Part shown: positions 12,601 through 24,265 of the stretch, in pieces
Layout of the letters: each line of letters starts with the position of its first letter
How positions within the stretch are numbered: position 1 is the first letter of the stretch
Assembly: GCA_017590115.1 (NCBI GenBank)
Contig: JAGGNK010008670.1
Span: forward strand, 1,426,001 to 1,490,000
DNA length: 64,000 nt
From: Montifringilla adamsi
Taxonomy: Eukaryota; Chordata; Aves; Passeriformes; Passeridae
Direction: 5' to 3'
Translations under genes and position numbers: made by a program
The notes under the pieces: generated by a model
Database searches by the model: none
Seen by the model: only the letters and a program-made list of their open reading frames with translations
Told to the model about the DNA's origin: nothing

Positions 12601-15600
12601 CTGAGCCTTCCTGTTGCCAGCACACTTTTCCCAGGAAATGTTTAATGGTACAAGGTGAGTGGAGTTTCATACCCACAGCAGATCCTCAGCTCAGCACCTG
12701 CCTGTGGCACCTACACAGAGCTGGAAAATGCAGGTAAACAATTGCTTTAGTCACTCTGTTCTTGTAAAATCCCCTCCTGGAGCTTTAGGATGAGGCAAGT
12801 CCAGTGTGGAGCCAAATCTCACCATGAAGGAGGTGCAGGAAACAGAGAGGATGAGCTCAGACTTTTTGATCATTTCTTTCTTCTCTGAATTCCCCTTCTG
12901 CCCTTTTTGTGCATTCCCTCAAACACTGTCCTGAGAGTGACAGTGGGACGTGGGCAGAGTAGTGAAAGCTGACTCTCTGAAATGCAGGACCATCAAAGAA
13001 GGAGATTGCAATGAAATTGGGGTTAGAAGGCTCTCACCTCGTGCAATAACCACATTTAAGTCTAAGATTCCAACTACTGTAAAGCCACCCAAGAGGTGTT
13101 ATTGCTATGGTTTACAACACCCCTAATCTGACTAAATTTGGGGATTTTTACAGTGACCCAGGATTACTCCTGTGTGTCATCAGTCCTGCAGGTGAGAGAG
13201 GCTGCAATAGTCAGCAGGACCTTTTTAAAAGAGCAGAGAATTCTGTGTTTCTGGGGGTTTTCAAGAAGAGATTCCCTCCTGGTTTGCAACAACTCCCCCA
13301 TAGTACTGCTAGTAGCTACTACCACCCTCCTTCTGCTCCCTAGACAGCTTGCAAATGATGCTACACAGCTAAAACAAATATTTAGTCTGGTGTGAACACC
13401 TGAGGCTTCCTGAGCTCACCAGGGAGAAGGGAGAAGCTCCATATGGCACGAAATAATTGTACAAAAGTCTTTGTAGTCCCGAAGGAAAACTTTTATTTCC
13501 ACTATTTTGTCCCAAAATGCTGTTACCCAATTCCAGAATGTGGGCTGAGCAGAGCTCAGGGATGTCTGGCAACCCCCAGGGAAGCAGCCAAAGATAAAAG
13601 TGTCCAAAAAGAGAAGAAAACAAGTGAGTAATTCATTTTTCCACTCAATATCTGGGTCACGGGATTCTTTTACTTCTGGGCTCCAAATTACTGCAACTTT
13701 CCTGACAGATTTTTAGTCCTGGGAAGGCCAAAACAGCAATTTCACAGCAGCTTCACTGCAGGTCCCTGAGGAATCAGTTTCTATCAGTTTGCACTTCCCT
13801 CACTCCCCACAGGCACGGAAAGGGAGGATCCCTCTCTCCCCACTTCCTGAGGAGGTTTCCATCTCTCCCCTCTGTTTTCCCACCAGGATTTTCCCCTGGG
13901 CTCAGTTTTTGCCTGGATCACTGAGCAGGGAGAAGCTGGGACAGGAGTCAGAGCTGCCCCTGCTGTGGATTCTGCCTTTCCCACCCAGCGTGGGGCTCTG
14001 ACTGTTGGACATTAATAGAACATTTCTAATTGATTTCTGCTGTCAGGGAGCAGAGCTGTGGTGTTGCTGTTGTGTCCAGCTGAGGCTGGGAAATGTCCAC
14101 CTGGGTATTTGAAATCGGATTTCCTAGTCCAATTAATGCAAATGTTGCACGAGGTCACCTGGCTTTTCCCTTTCCCCTTCACCTTCCTACTCCTGAATTA
14201 GGATTTCCAGGACAGACTGGGATGGGAAACTGCTCCCAAAACCTTCCCTTTAAGTTTTGGTATCTTCAGCTGGCACAAACTAATGCTTCATTATCAAAAG
14301 TGTATTTTAAAGGGCAGGACAACTCCAGGAGCTGCTGTTTCCTAGAAGATCCTCAGTCAAGAGAAAAAAAGGGACAACAAAAACCATCTGCATCCAACAG
14401 CAAGGTAAGGATTATTCCAGGTTTGGCATTTTGTTGCCAGGAAAGAAAGTCTCATTCTACCTGAACTTGAAAGATCTTTCCCATCTAAGAGTGTTCCCAG
14501 TCCTGTTTCCAATTACCAGTTTCACCAGCTCGTGGGCTAATAAAGTTAGAATTAAATTACAGTGCTCATTATTAAATTCCACTAAAAATCATCCTGACTT
14601 TATGAGATCCAATAATAGAGCAACCAGTAGGAAATTAGCCCACTTTAGAAAATAATTAAAAAACAGACAAACCTAAAAAAATACCCCAATCCCAACATTT
14701 CTGCCCCTTGCCTTCACGTAAATTCAAGCCAATTCCTTGCAGGAAATTCTTTTCATTTTTTTCCAGGGGAGGACAGGAAAGAAGGAAGTGCCCACTTTTC
14801 ATGCATTTCTCCTCTTGTTTTCACTGAGTGTGCAAAAAAAAAAAAAAGGGGGGGGGGATAAACTGCAGAGAGTGGTTCCAGGGAGCTCCTACAGCACCCA
14901 GCACTGAGGAAATAAGGAGCAATTTCACTTCTCTATCATGAGCCAATTATTTTCCTTCCTGTATGAGGAGGCAGGTGGCTGATAGAGGGTGGAAAAACCC
15001 CTTTCCCTCCCCACAAATATTCACTTATTCTTCAGCCAGGCACAGGTGTTTTATATAAGGAAATATTTACATGCAGACATATGCCAAGTGCCCAGGAAAT
15101 ACAGAAGGAACATATGTACTTTTGGAGAGTATAAAAGAACAGAGAATTCCTGTCATAGGTGTTTGTAGCAATTTCACAGGATAATTTCAATATCCCAGGA
15201 GCACTTCCATGCTCAGCACCCAATAATCTCTATAACACAAGGGCTGCATTAATTAATGCATTCCAGATATTCCTGGTTAGTTTGGACTATCTTTTTTGAA
15301 AGGGGAGATTTAACACTACACCCTCTCACTCAGTTTTAGGAGCTGCACAGGACAAGTAGTGGAAGATCTCCAGATCCTGGAAAGGATCCAGTGGAATCCA
15401 GTGCTGCCTTTGGCACCTCACACAGGGAACCCAGAACAAGCAGCCCTTGCTCTCAGGAGCTGCCCAGCAGAATCCAGGATCCAGAATCTGTTGTTCTGGG
15501 AAACCAGAACAAGCAGCCTTTGCTATCAAGAGCTGCCCAGCAGCAGGAGCACAGGGCTGGATTTAAATCCCATCCTTTGGCTCTCCAGGAAGGTGATGCA

Positions 15601-16429
15601 TTCCTTCCAGGATCTACAGCCCAGGACAAACATTCCCCAGAAGTTTTTGCCTGATCCTGTACTTTCAGAAAGTGAATAAGCTGCAAAAAGCCCCCAAAAC
15701 CTAGAGGAGAAGGACTGTACCCCAGTACCACCTCGAGCATCCCCGGTAAGCTCCCCATGACGGGAAGGCTCTGTCCCTGTAGCTGCTCCTCTCTGGGACT
15801 CCTGTCCTGTTCTGCCACCTCAATTCCATGTGTCTTTTGGAAGATTACGGTGTATTTTCTGGTCGGAACCGCACTGCCTTTAGATGAAGCTCTAGATGAA
15901 GGTGTGAGGGAGGGACTGCGGGACAGCAGCTCCTGAGGAGATCCACGGGTCCCACGAGGGACGAGGCTGTGGGACAGCGGTCCCTGAGGAGAGCCAGGTG
16001 TCCCTGAGGAAGGGGAGAGGGGACAGCGGTCCCTGCGGGGCCCCGGCTGTCCCCGAGGATGGGGCAGCGGCTCTCAAGGGAAGGCGCCCGGTGCCCCGCG
16101 TGGGGACGCGCTCAGCTCAGTTACATATAACAGTACTAATATAATAATTACTGTTAATTACACTTTCCCAGCACCCCTGGACGCCCCGCCGGCTCCCCGC
16201 TTACCTTCAGCGTAGCCTTGCGGACCTGCCCGAGCGCCCTGAGCCCGCCGAGGGATCCCGCCTGGAAGTTGCGGTACTGCAGGGCCACCCACGCCGCCGC
16301 CGCGGCCGAGCGGCTGCCGGGCTGCAGCTGCTGCACGGCGAGGCTGCCCCGGGCAAAGACGAGCGCGAGGAGCAGCAGGAGGGCGGGCGCTGAGGCACGG
16401 AGCCCCGGCAGGGCGCGGAGCCCCGGCAT
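9652..16429 (-). CDS. RARRES1: RARRES1 / ovocalyxin-32, latexin-family protein
   Basis: This is retinoic acid receptor responder 1, the latexin paralogue called ovocalyxin-32 in chicken, where it is an eggshell matrix protein. Six exons lie on the minus strand: 16205-16429, 12342-12404, 11398-11572, 10628-10764, 9900-9962 and 9652-9810 (stop TAA at 9654-9652). They encode about 273 residues; the human protein has 294. Residues 1-31 form a signal peptide with an Ala/Leu-rich core (SAPALLLLLALVFARGSLA). The rest includes SGHKYYLQFSTEDY, CLATVLYPKNKS (with an NKS sequon), NTFYQRL, YGNIEPALEPVW, SSIMWEKSTE, LAQVKSVRQW, DDFVEFDYTVLLHEMPTQ, EIISCHMRLTWLPGQPLKVK and a Ser/Gly-rich tail. The ATG at 16429 is chosen because the signal peptide follows directly; in frame, no ATG is seen immediately upstream. 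Exons 2-4 match LXN in length and phase. No disruption is seen. Secretion in the oviduct is inferred from chicken. Confidence 0.94.
14836..14860. repeat. Poly(A) then poly(G) run
   Basis: A mononucleotide A tract is followed directly by a tract of nine G, in RARRES1 intron 1. Its length is prone to error or variation. Confidence 0.8.
15905..16075. repeat. Degenerate gggacagcggtccctgagg repeat
   Basis: Three to four related units with gggacagc(a/g)(g/c)(t/c)ccctg and variable spacers lie in RARRES1 intron 1, next to exon 1. Confidence 0.5.
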
Positions 16430-16600
16430 GGTGCGGGCAGCGGCGGGCACTGGGGCGGGATCGGCCCCGCTCCCGTACAAATAGCGGGGCCCGGCCCGCT
16501 GCTCCCGCCCGCCCTCCGCCCGCTGCCAGCGCCCGCCGGAGGGCCCGGCCCGGCGGCGACTCCCCTTCCCTCAGCCCTCCCACCCCAGAGCCCCGCGGGC
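16150..16600 (-). promoter_or_regulatory. RARRES1: CpG-rich promoter and first exon region of RARRES1
   Basis: A dense G+C and CpG block surrounds exon 1. A TATA-like GCTATTTGTA sits on the minus strand around 16485-16476, about 50 nt before the ATG, so its role is uncertain. I found no canonical DR5 retinoic acid element within about 800 bp upstream, although the human gene is retinoid-induced. Confidence 0.45.
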
Positions 16601-16659
16601 TGAGGGGAACCGGGACGTTATGGGGACCCCGAGGCTGAAGATGCTGTGGGGACTTGAGA

Positions 16660-17225
16660 GGGACTGGCCCGGGGTATTGAGGGGAGCCAGGGGGTTTGAG
16701 CGGGTCTGAGGTTTCTGAGGGGAGCCATGGGAATTTTAGCGGGTCTGAGGTTTCTGAGGGGAGCTGGAGGAATTTGAGGGGGGTCTGAGAGTTCTGAGGG
16801 GAGCCGGGGAATTTAAGGGGTGTCAGTATGAGGGGAGCCTGGGACACTTGATGGGGACCAGGGGTTCTGTGAGGAACCAGGAGGATTTGAGGGGGACTGA
16901 GGACTTGGAGGGCAGTCAGGGGCACTTCAGAGGGACCAGGGGTTTTAAGGGGAGCTAGGGGGAATTGAGGAGAGCCAGAGGAGCTTGAGGGGGACATGGG
17001 GTTCTGGGGGGGGTCACAGGGATTTGAGGGGTCCTAAGGGAAGCCAGGTGGACTCAGGGGGGACACAGGGTTCTGAGAGGAGGTGAGGGGGATTGGGGGT
17101 GCTCGAGGAGGGCTGGGAGCCAGGCTGACCTGAAAGGTGCTGGAACTTGAGCAGGACTGGGGGTTCTGAGGGGAGCCAGGGGCACTGAGGGTCACAGGAT
17201 TTGTCTGAAGGGAGCCTGCAGCTCG
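16660..17225. repeat. Degenerate G-rich minisatellite upstream of RARRES1
   Basis: Diverged units of about 39-40 bp (gggtctgaggtttctgaggg at 16702, 16741 and 16781, then weaker) run for over 500 bp. A 279-codon Pro/Ser-rich ORF on the minus strand is a by-product of this repeat. Confidence 0.7.
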
Positions 17226-19259
17226 AGCCAGATGTGCAGTCCTGACACAGATCAGAGCACACACAGGTAATGGCTGGAAAAACACACTTAGCTCCGTCTC
17301 AGCATTACCACAACTCAACACCTCCCAAAAGTCCAGAGCCTCACTCAGACCATGGCACACTTTGCCTGGGACACAGCTGAAATATTCCAAGTATAATGCA
17401 CAAGAAGCATTCATCTCTGGGACAAATCTCACTTAGTGAAGTTTTTGGAGCCAGTATAGTCATGTCTTGGTAACATGAAGAAAATCAACAGAGAGAGCAG
17501 CCAGATTCCCTTAAAATTATGTTTGGGATACAAGTGGGCTTGTTGCCTTGCTCCTCCTGGAAGCGTGTCCTTTGGAGAGACTGAATGTGGTAAAATGTAA
17601 AAGGCTGCAGCACTTCCCGTGTTAAAAAAGCTGATTTTTAATGACTTCTATTACCATCCCAGCAGACAGGGGTTTGTATGTGCAGCTGGGAATCTATTTT
17701 TGTGCTCTGCATGAGTATTGGGGCAGGTTTCTGGGCTGGGACCTCAGAGAAGTAAATCAAAACTAAATCAAAACTCTGCTTAAGGACTCAAACTGTCTCC
17801 TGTGGAGCTTTAAGTCTCTTTTTATTACTGGAATGTTTTTTCACAGAGCTAGAAATGTAGTATTTCTGAGGCTTTCCTAAGTGAGGGAAAGAATTATTAC
17901 CGTAAAGGTATAATATCATTCTTTATTACAGGTTTTTTATACCACCCAACTAATTTTCCTGAATTTGTTGATTATTATTTTCCCTCCTGAAATAGATTCT
18001 GTAATTAACAGTTCGTATCTTTTCATGCCAGGCTGGGGGGCTTGGAGCAACCTGGACCTGAAGAATGATTTTTTTTTCCTTACTGGGACACATGCCATGT
18101 TTGTCTCCAATATTTTTCAGGAAGAAACCAACATTTTCTCCTCGCAGTGGGGGCAGCGCTGATGTCCCTTTCAGACTGATGTCCCTTTCAGACTGAAATC
18201 AGCGGCTGACTGCCCTCGGCTGGCACTGGAGGGGTCGGGCAGTGCCAGCTGTGTCCCGCTGTCCCCTTCCTGCCCTTCCTGCAGCAGCCTGGGTGTGGGA
18301 CGAGCGCCAAGGAGCCCGTGGGAGCGCAGGAAGCGCCGATCCATGGAAAGGCGAGCAGGGATGGCCGGTGAGGAGCCTTCGGTGCAGGATGTCGGGGAGG
18401 GTGGGGTGGGAGCGGCTTCTCCTGCTCACGCTGCTCGGGGAAGGAGTTAAACCCACCCTGCGCAGGGGTTTCCCACTCGCAGCTTCGGTGCCTTCGATCG
18501 TAGGGGAGTGTTGTGTTTCTTAAACAGAGGTAAAAGGCTCTAAATGCGGCTTGTCACAAAAAGCCTGCCAGGCTCACAGCCTGGGACGCTGTCCCCATCC
18601 CTGACTTTGGATGCACTTCCCTTCCCCTGGCGTTCTCCTCCTTTTCCTGCTGTCCCAGTGACAGGGCAGTTTCCTTCCTCCCGAGGGCTGTGCGTAACCC
18701 AGAGTGACAAGGGCACTGAACCCCTGTGACAAAGCAGGGACAATCCCAGGGCAGTTTCCTACTCTGCTGCAGAGGTCATGCTGCCGTAATCTGCCGTTGA
18801 TCTGAATTTACAAAACAATTTGACTTGGGAAAAACAGAAGTTCAGATGCTGAACAGGTCCAGGTCAAGGCTGGGGCATGTTTGTAAATGTGTACAAGCAC
18901 AAGGTTTTGTGCTTCCACAACATTTAGGAAATGTATTTCTTTTAAGCTCTGAGGGTTTTGGACCCTTAAAAGCTGGAAATGCATCCTCCAAGAGCCAAGG
19001 TTGCTTCAGGCTCTGAGTGAAATGAAGCTCTGCGGTGCGTCAGAGCTGAACCAAAGGAGCTGAGCTGAATTACCTGACCTGGAGGGATGCATCCACTGCT
19101 GGAGTGAGTCCCGAGGATGATCAGAGGGATGGAGCAGCTCTGCTGGGAGGAAAGGCTGCAGAATTGGGATTGCTCAGTTTGGAGAAGCTTTGGGGTGACC
19201 TCACTGTGGCCTCATCTGAAGGGGCTGCAAGAAGGATAGAAGGGGACTATTTCCAAGGG

Positions 19260-19556
19260 GTGGAGGGACAGGACACAGGGAGTGGCTTCCCACTGCCAGA
19301 GGGCAGGGATGGATGGGAGATTGGGAACTAGGAATTCCTGGTGGGGAGGGTGGGCAGGCCCTGGCACAGGGTGCCCAGAGCAGCTGTGGCTGCCCCTGGA
19401 TCCCTGGCAGTGCCCAAGGCCAGGCTGCACACTGGGGTTGGAGCAGCCTGGAGCAGTGAGAGGTGTCCCTGCCATGGCAGGGATGGCTCTGGATGGGCTT
19501 TAAGATCCTTTCCAACCCAAACCATTCTGGGATTCCATGATTCTGTATGTTCTGGT
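19260..19556 (+). mobile_element. CR1 LINE 3' fragment (copy 1 of the duplication)
   Basis: Sense CR1: ccctggcagtgcccaaggcc, later tttccaacccaaaccattct and gggattccatgattctg, the characteristic CR1 3' terminus. Confidence 0.85.
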
Positions 19557-19687
19557 TAATTAGACTGTGCTGCAGGGGGGTTTTGTCCTTTGCAGTATTT
19601 TTCCCTCGAGAAGCTTTGGGGTGACCTCACTGTGGCCTCATCTGAAGGGGCTGCAAGAAGGATAGAAGGGGACTATTTCCAAGGGGT

Positions 19688-19982
19688 GGAGGGACAGGAC
19701 ACAGGGAGTGGCTTCCCACTGCCAGAGGGCAGGGATGGATGGGAGATTGGGAACTAGGAATTCCTGGTGGGGAGGGTGGGTAGGCCTTGGCACAGGTGCC
19801 CAGAGCAGCTGTGGCTGCCCCTGGATCCCTGGCAGTGCCCAAGGCCAGGCTGCACACTGGGGTTGGAGCAGCCTGGAGCAGTGAGAGGTGTCCCTGCCAT
19901 GGCAGGGATGGCTCTGGATGGGCTTTAAGATCCTTTCCAACCCAAACCATTCTGGGATTCCATGATTCTGTATGTTCTGGTT
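19688..19982 (+). mobile_element. CR1 LINE 3' fragment (copy 2 of the duplication)
   Basis: The same CR1 tail as 19260-19556, duplicated together with its flanks rather than inserted independently. Confidence 0.85.
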
Positions 19983-22412
19983 AATTAGACTGTGCTGCAG
20001 GGGGGTTTTGTCCTTTGCAGTATTTTTCCCTCTCATCCCACATCATTTGCTGCAGCCCAGGAGGACAGAGCTGGTGCCAGTTCCATCTCACAGAGCCTCT
20101 CTCCCTGTCCCCTTCTCTGTTCCCTGTAGGAACCAGGACATTCTGGGAAGCTCCCGAGGTTTGCATCCCACTTCTGCCACAGTAATTAAAGCTGACTTGG
20201 ATCCCTTGGAACTGGAAACGAGGCTTGGTTCAGGCAGTGGCTCTAAAAAGCATTCTGAGGTTTGCATTTTCTTTTTCATACATCAAGTGCTTGTTTAGAG
20301 GCCAATTATTCCTAATTAGTCTCATATTTGGAGGCGATTTCTATATCCCCTGTATGCACCAGACCTCACTGGCTCACAATCATTACCAGCTGACTGTAAT
20401 TTAATACAGTGAATTTGGACAAAATTCACTTTATTTGGTTGTGCAACTTTTCCAGCTTTAACTTCAGCATCTTGTTGTAGTTATGAACAAGTTCTGTTAC
20501 TTGATTTTAACAGATTTGGAATTTATTCTCAATAACTAATCCCAAGAATTTATTTTTCATTACTCTCCAAATATTTTGCTGGGTAAGTCAAGAATTGGTC
20601 ACCTTTTAATGCATTGCTGGACTGACCTTACCTATAGGAATAAAATATGGGTATTGATTTAGTGAGGCTCATTTTTTTCCAGGAAAATTTGGGTTTGAAG
20701 GCTTCTGATTATTTTTAAATCACAAATAGGATTTTTTAAAAAGAAATATTTGTGTTTTATGTCAGCAGCAGTTCTGTCATTCCAGGCCCTTGCAAATTTT
20801 CTCTCTCCATCCTTCTTGTAGCTCCTTTCAGGTACTGGAAGGCCATAATTAGGTCACCCCAGCACTTGACTTTTAAGGGACAATATTTAAGTCATCCAGG
20901 AAGGTCTGGTAAGGCCTTCTGGCCAAAACCAAGCTCATTGCTGCCGTTTGCATTATTTTGTGTATTTTTATGTTGGGTTTTAAATGTGTGCCAAGGTCCT
21001 GCACAGTTGAAATGGCACCAGGAAGTTTCAGAGCTCTCTTAGCTGCTGTTCCCATTTCTCCAGTGAATTATCCATCAGCACTTCTGCTGCTGCTGCTTGG
21101 AGGCTCCTCCAGCCTGAAGGTTGATGGTGTAAAGTCACCTTTAATGCCCTATTTAATTCAGTTGGGTGTTTTTTCTGTATCAAACCAATACTTCTGCAGT
21201 GTCAGACATTCCCACACAGAAAAAACCCCTTGTGAAACAGAGAAGCACAGAAACTCCCAAGCACGTCAGCATTTACAGGATCCTCTTTTATTGCACTTCC
21301 CCAAATGTTGTTTTGCAAGGAAATTGGAATAAATCTGCCATGACCTTACCCCAGGAAAGTGAGAGGACATGGATTATAAACAGGGAGTCAGTCATTGCAG
21401 ATGATCACTGTGATCCTGATGTTGGAGAGAGACACAACATTGGCAAACCTCTTTGGGATAATTTCCTTTGAATTCTGGAGCTGATGTGGAACAGAGAAAC
21501 CTTTCCAGACAAACAAATCCCTTCCATGCCCAGTGAGATCCCATCACCCAGAGCCAGGAATAAACACGGGCAGTAAATAATCCCTGTTAATAACCTGAAG
21601 TCACCGTGTTGCCTCGTGAAACTGTAACAAAAGCATGTGGGATCATGCTCAGGCCTGTTTAAAAACAAACAGTAATTAAAGCAGCTCTTTGGAGCTGAGC
21701 TGCTGAGGGGAATATTTGCTTTTTGGAGTGCTTGATGGCTGTCACAGGGGAGCTCAGCTGGGATGTTTGGTTGTTGGACAGCTCTTGCAGCACTTCTGCC
21801 TCTCCAGAGATGCTTGGGCAGATCCCTAAAAGATGGGAATCTGAAATGAAGCCTCTACAGCGCTGTTCAGGTGGAATTCCTGGCAGATGATGGACGTGGA
21901 GGCACAGCCCCTCACCCCACAAAACTTTAATTTGTTTGAGGCTAACATTTACTTATCTGATGGCAATAAAAATCCCCTTGTAATGCTGACTTTTTTGACA
22001 CTGATTCTGTAAAGACTCAGTGCATGTCCCTGTGAAAGGGTTGCAACAGCACAATAACTTGGGAGGTGTTTGGTTGCACAATGTTTGGAGAAGGCATTAA
22101 ATATTTGCACAACAAGGGGGTGATGCCTCAGGGATATTTGAAATAAGGTGAGGACAGCAGAGGGATTCTCACCAAAATTCCTCAGCATTGTCTCAGCAGC
22201 CACCCCTCTCTGCAAGGTGACAGTGGCCCCTCAGAGAGGAAGGAGTTTTCAGTGTCCTGCTCCCTGGATCCCCTCTCTGTGCCCTTTTCCAGGAGCTGGG
22301 GATGCTGAGCTCTGAGGTTCCTTTCATCAAAACCCAAAAGGGACAGAAACCCCTCTGGGGACAGCCCTGCACTGTCACTGCTCTGGGCACACCTCAAAGG
22401 TGATCCCAACAT

Positions 22413-22570
22413 TATTGATTTCATAATTGTTAACATCTCTTAGACAAAACACAAAAATAGTCCTCATTGAGACCTTCCTTGAGTAGCTGATTGATTTCAT
22501 AATTGTTAGCATCTCTTAGACAAAATAAACACAAAAATAGTCCTCATTGAGACCTTCCTTGAGTAGCTGG
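22413..22570. repeat. Tandem duplication of about 77 bp
   Basis: ttgatttcataattgtta(a/g)c through gaccttccttgagtagctg occurs twice in direct succession; copy 2 has a small aaataa insertion. Confidence 0.88.
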
Positions 22571-22794
22571 GGATGTTATTTAGAGTGGAAAACAGGTAGA
22601 ATTTATTGCTAATTCTAATTCTATTGTTCTAAGAAGAATTTGTGTTGCAGGGAGATTAATTAACTTAAATGAGTCATTTGATCTTCACATACAAATTTTG
22701 TGCTTAGGTTTTTTAAAGGTTTGCTCAAAGTTAAACACTTATAGCCTGTATTTATGTCAGTAGACACATAAATTACTCATGGAATTATTCATTG

Positions 22795-22852
22795 AACTTG
22801 GTGATGTTGGAGATCTTTTCCAGCCTTAATGATTTCTGGGATTCTATTACCC
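22795..22852 (+). mobile_element. Short CR1 LINE 3' end
   Basis: gaacttggtgatgttggaga, then tcttttccagccttaatgat and a gggattctatt end: the terminal part of an older CR1. Confidence 0.6.
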
Positions 22853-24073
22853 AATTTTCAGCTCACCCTATAAAATGTGTGATGACAGTTTGCAGGTTTT
22901 TAATTTTACTCTTCTGCAGGATTTCCAGTAAGCAGGTGATTGAAGCAGATTGAGCACCCTGACAGCAAGAAAGGCAGATTATTCTTCAGGAACGCCTACA
23001 ATTATTTCACAGAACAAATCAAAATCCACATTGTGATTTGTTTGTAATGCAAAGTTCATATTTGGTTGTTGTAGGTACCACTCCTGGGACTTAAAAATCA
23101 ACTAGGATTACATGTTAGTCTGAGTATTAGATGGACATGGAATTAAAACATCAGAGCAGCTATGTCCAGTTCTTTAAGTAATTAACGTATATAAAATCTC
23201 ATTTCCATACTGATGCGTGGTTTGGTTTCTCTCATCTCTCATTGGTCAGTGAATTATCTCACAATAATCTCGTTTTCTTGGTTGTGATTAGCAATAATTC
23301 CTCCTTTGTTCTTTCCTGCATCACTGTGTGTTCCCAGAACTTCTGAGAAAATGATCTTTTTCGCCTGGATTAGTCACGGTGTTTGGACAAACATGGCTTT
23401 GTTTCCTCAAGAAATGTATCAGCACCACTGTGTTTATTTCTCCACAGCCTTAACCAGCAGGAGGATGGGGCAGTCCAACTGAACGTTTGGATGAAAAAAA
23501 TCTGGTGACATAGCAGCTTTTACAAAGTTCAGTGTGGGCAGTGTGGTGCTTTCCATGAGTGTTGGAGTGCCTGGCCATGTTGATCCTGTACAAACTCCAA
23601 GGGACGGGCGGGAGCTGTGAGCTCAGCGTGCCTTTGATGCAGTCAGCAGCTGCCCAAAGGACTTCCAAACATTGTCAGGCTCAAGGAACAGCTTGTGGAG
23701 AGCAGGAGAGGGGCACAGTCACTGCCAGCAGCTTTCATTCCCCTTGGAGGCACTACAGGGAGAAAGCTCTTCCACTTTGATTCCTGGGAAAGGGAGGGAG
23801 TTGGTGTGACCTGGCAGAGCTCCCCACCACATCAACAACCCCATCCCAGAGAGGGAGTGACCAGGGCTGTGCTCACCATTCCCTGTGCTCCACTGGAGGA
23901 ACAGACCAGAAATGCTGCAATGGGCACTAATGTTTACTGGTTTTCCTGTAGAGTGGGAGTTTTTAGGAGAGACAGCAAATGAAATTGGGACGAGTTTCAT
24001 GTCTAAATGTCTATTTAATGTCTAAATGGTGGTTCTGGCTTGGAAAATGGGCCTTTGGTGCCTTCAAATGTTC

Positions 24074-24265
24074 ACAGAACCATGGAATTCCAGACTGGAT
24101 AGGTTGGAAGGACCTTAAATCTCTCATTCCCAGCCCCTGCCATGGGCAGGAACACCTCCCACTGCCCCAGGCTGCTCCTGCCTGGCCTGGGACACTTCCA
24201 GGGATCCAGGGGCAGCCACAGCTGCTCTGGGAATTCCATCCCAGCTCTTCCCCACCCTTCCAAGG
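24074..24265 (-). mobile_element. CR1 LINE 3'-end fragment
   Basis: Antisense tail beginning cagaaccatggaattccaga, then ggttggaaggaccttaaatc and ggcctgggacacttccaggg. Confidence 0.8.

Larger units (their letters stand above)
19182..20032. repeat. 426-bp tandem duplication carrying a CR1 fragment
   Basis: Copy 1 (19182-19607) and copy 2 (19608-20032) are almost identical; visible changes include gggcaggccctgg versus gggtaggccttgg and a one-base loss in cacaggtgcc. Each ends with tttgtcctttgcagtatttt before ccctc. Confidence 0.93.

Noticed and set aside
16158..16997. 279-codon Pro/Ser-rich minus-strand ORF upstream of RARRES1
   Set aside because: It is made by the 39-40-bp G-rich minisatellite and a wrong frame of RARRES1 exon 1.
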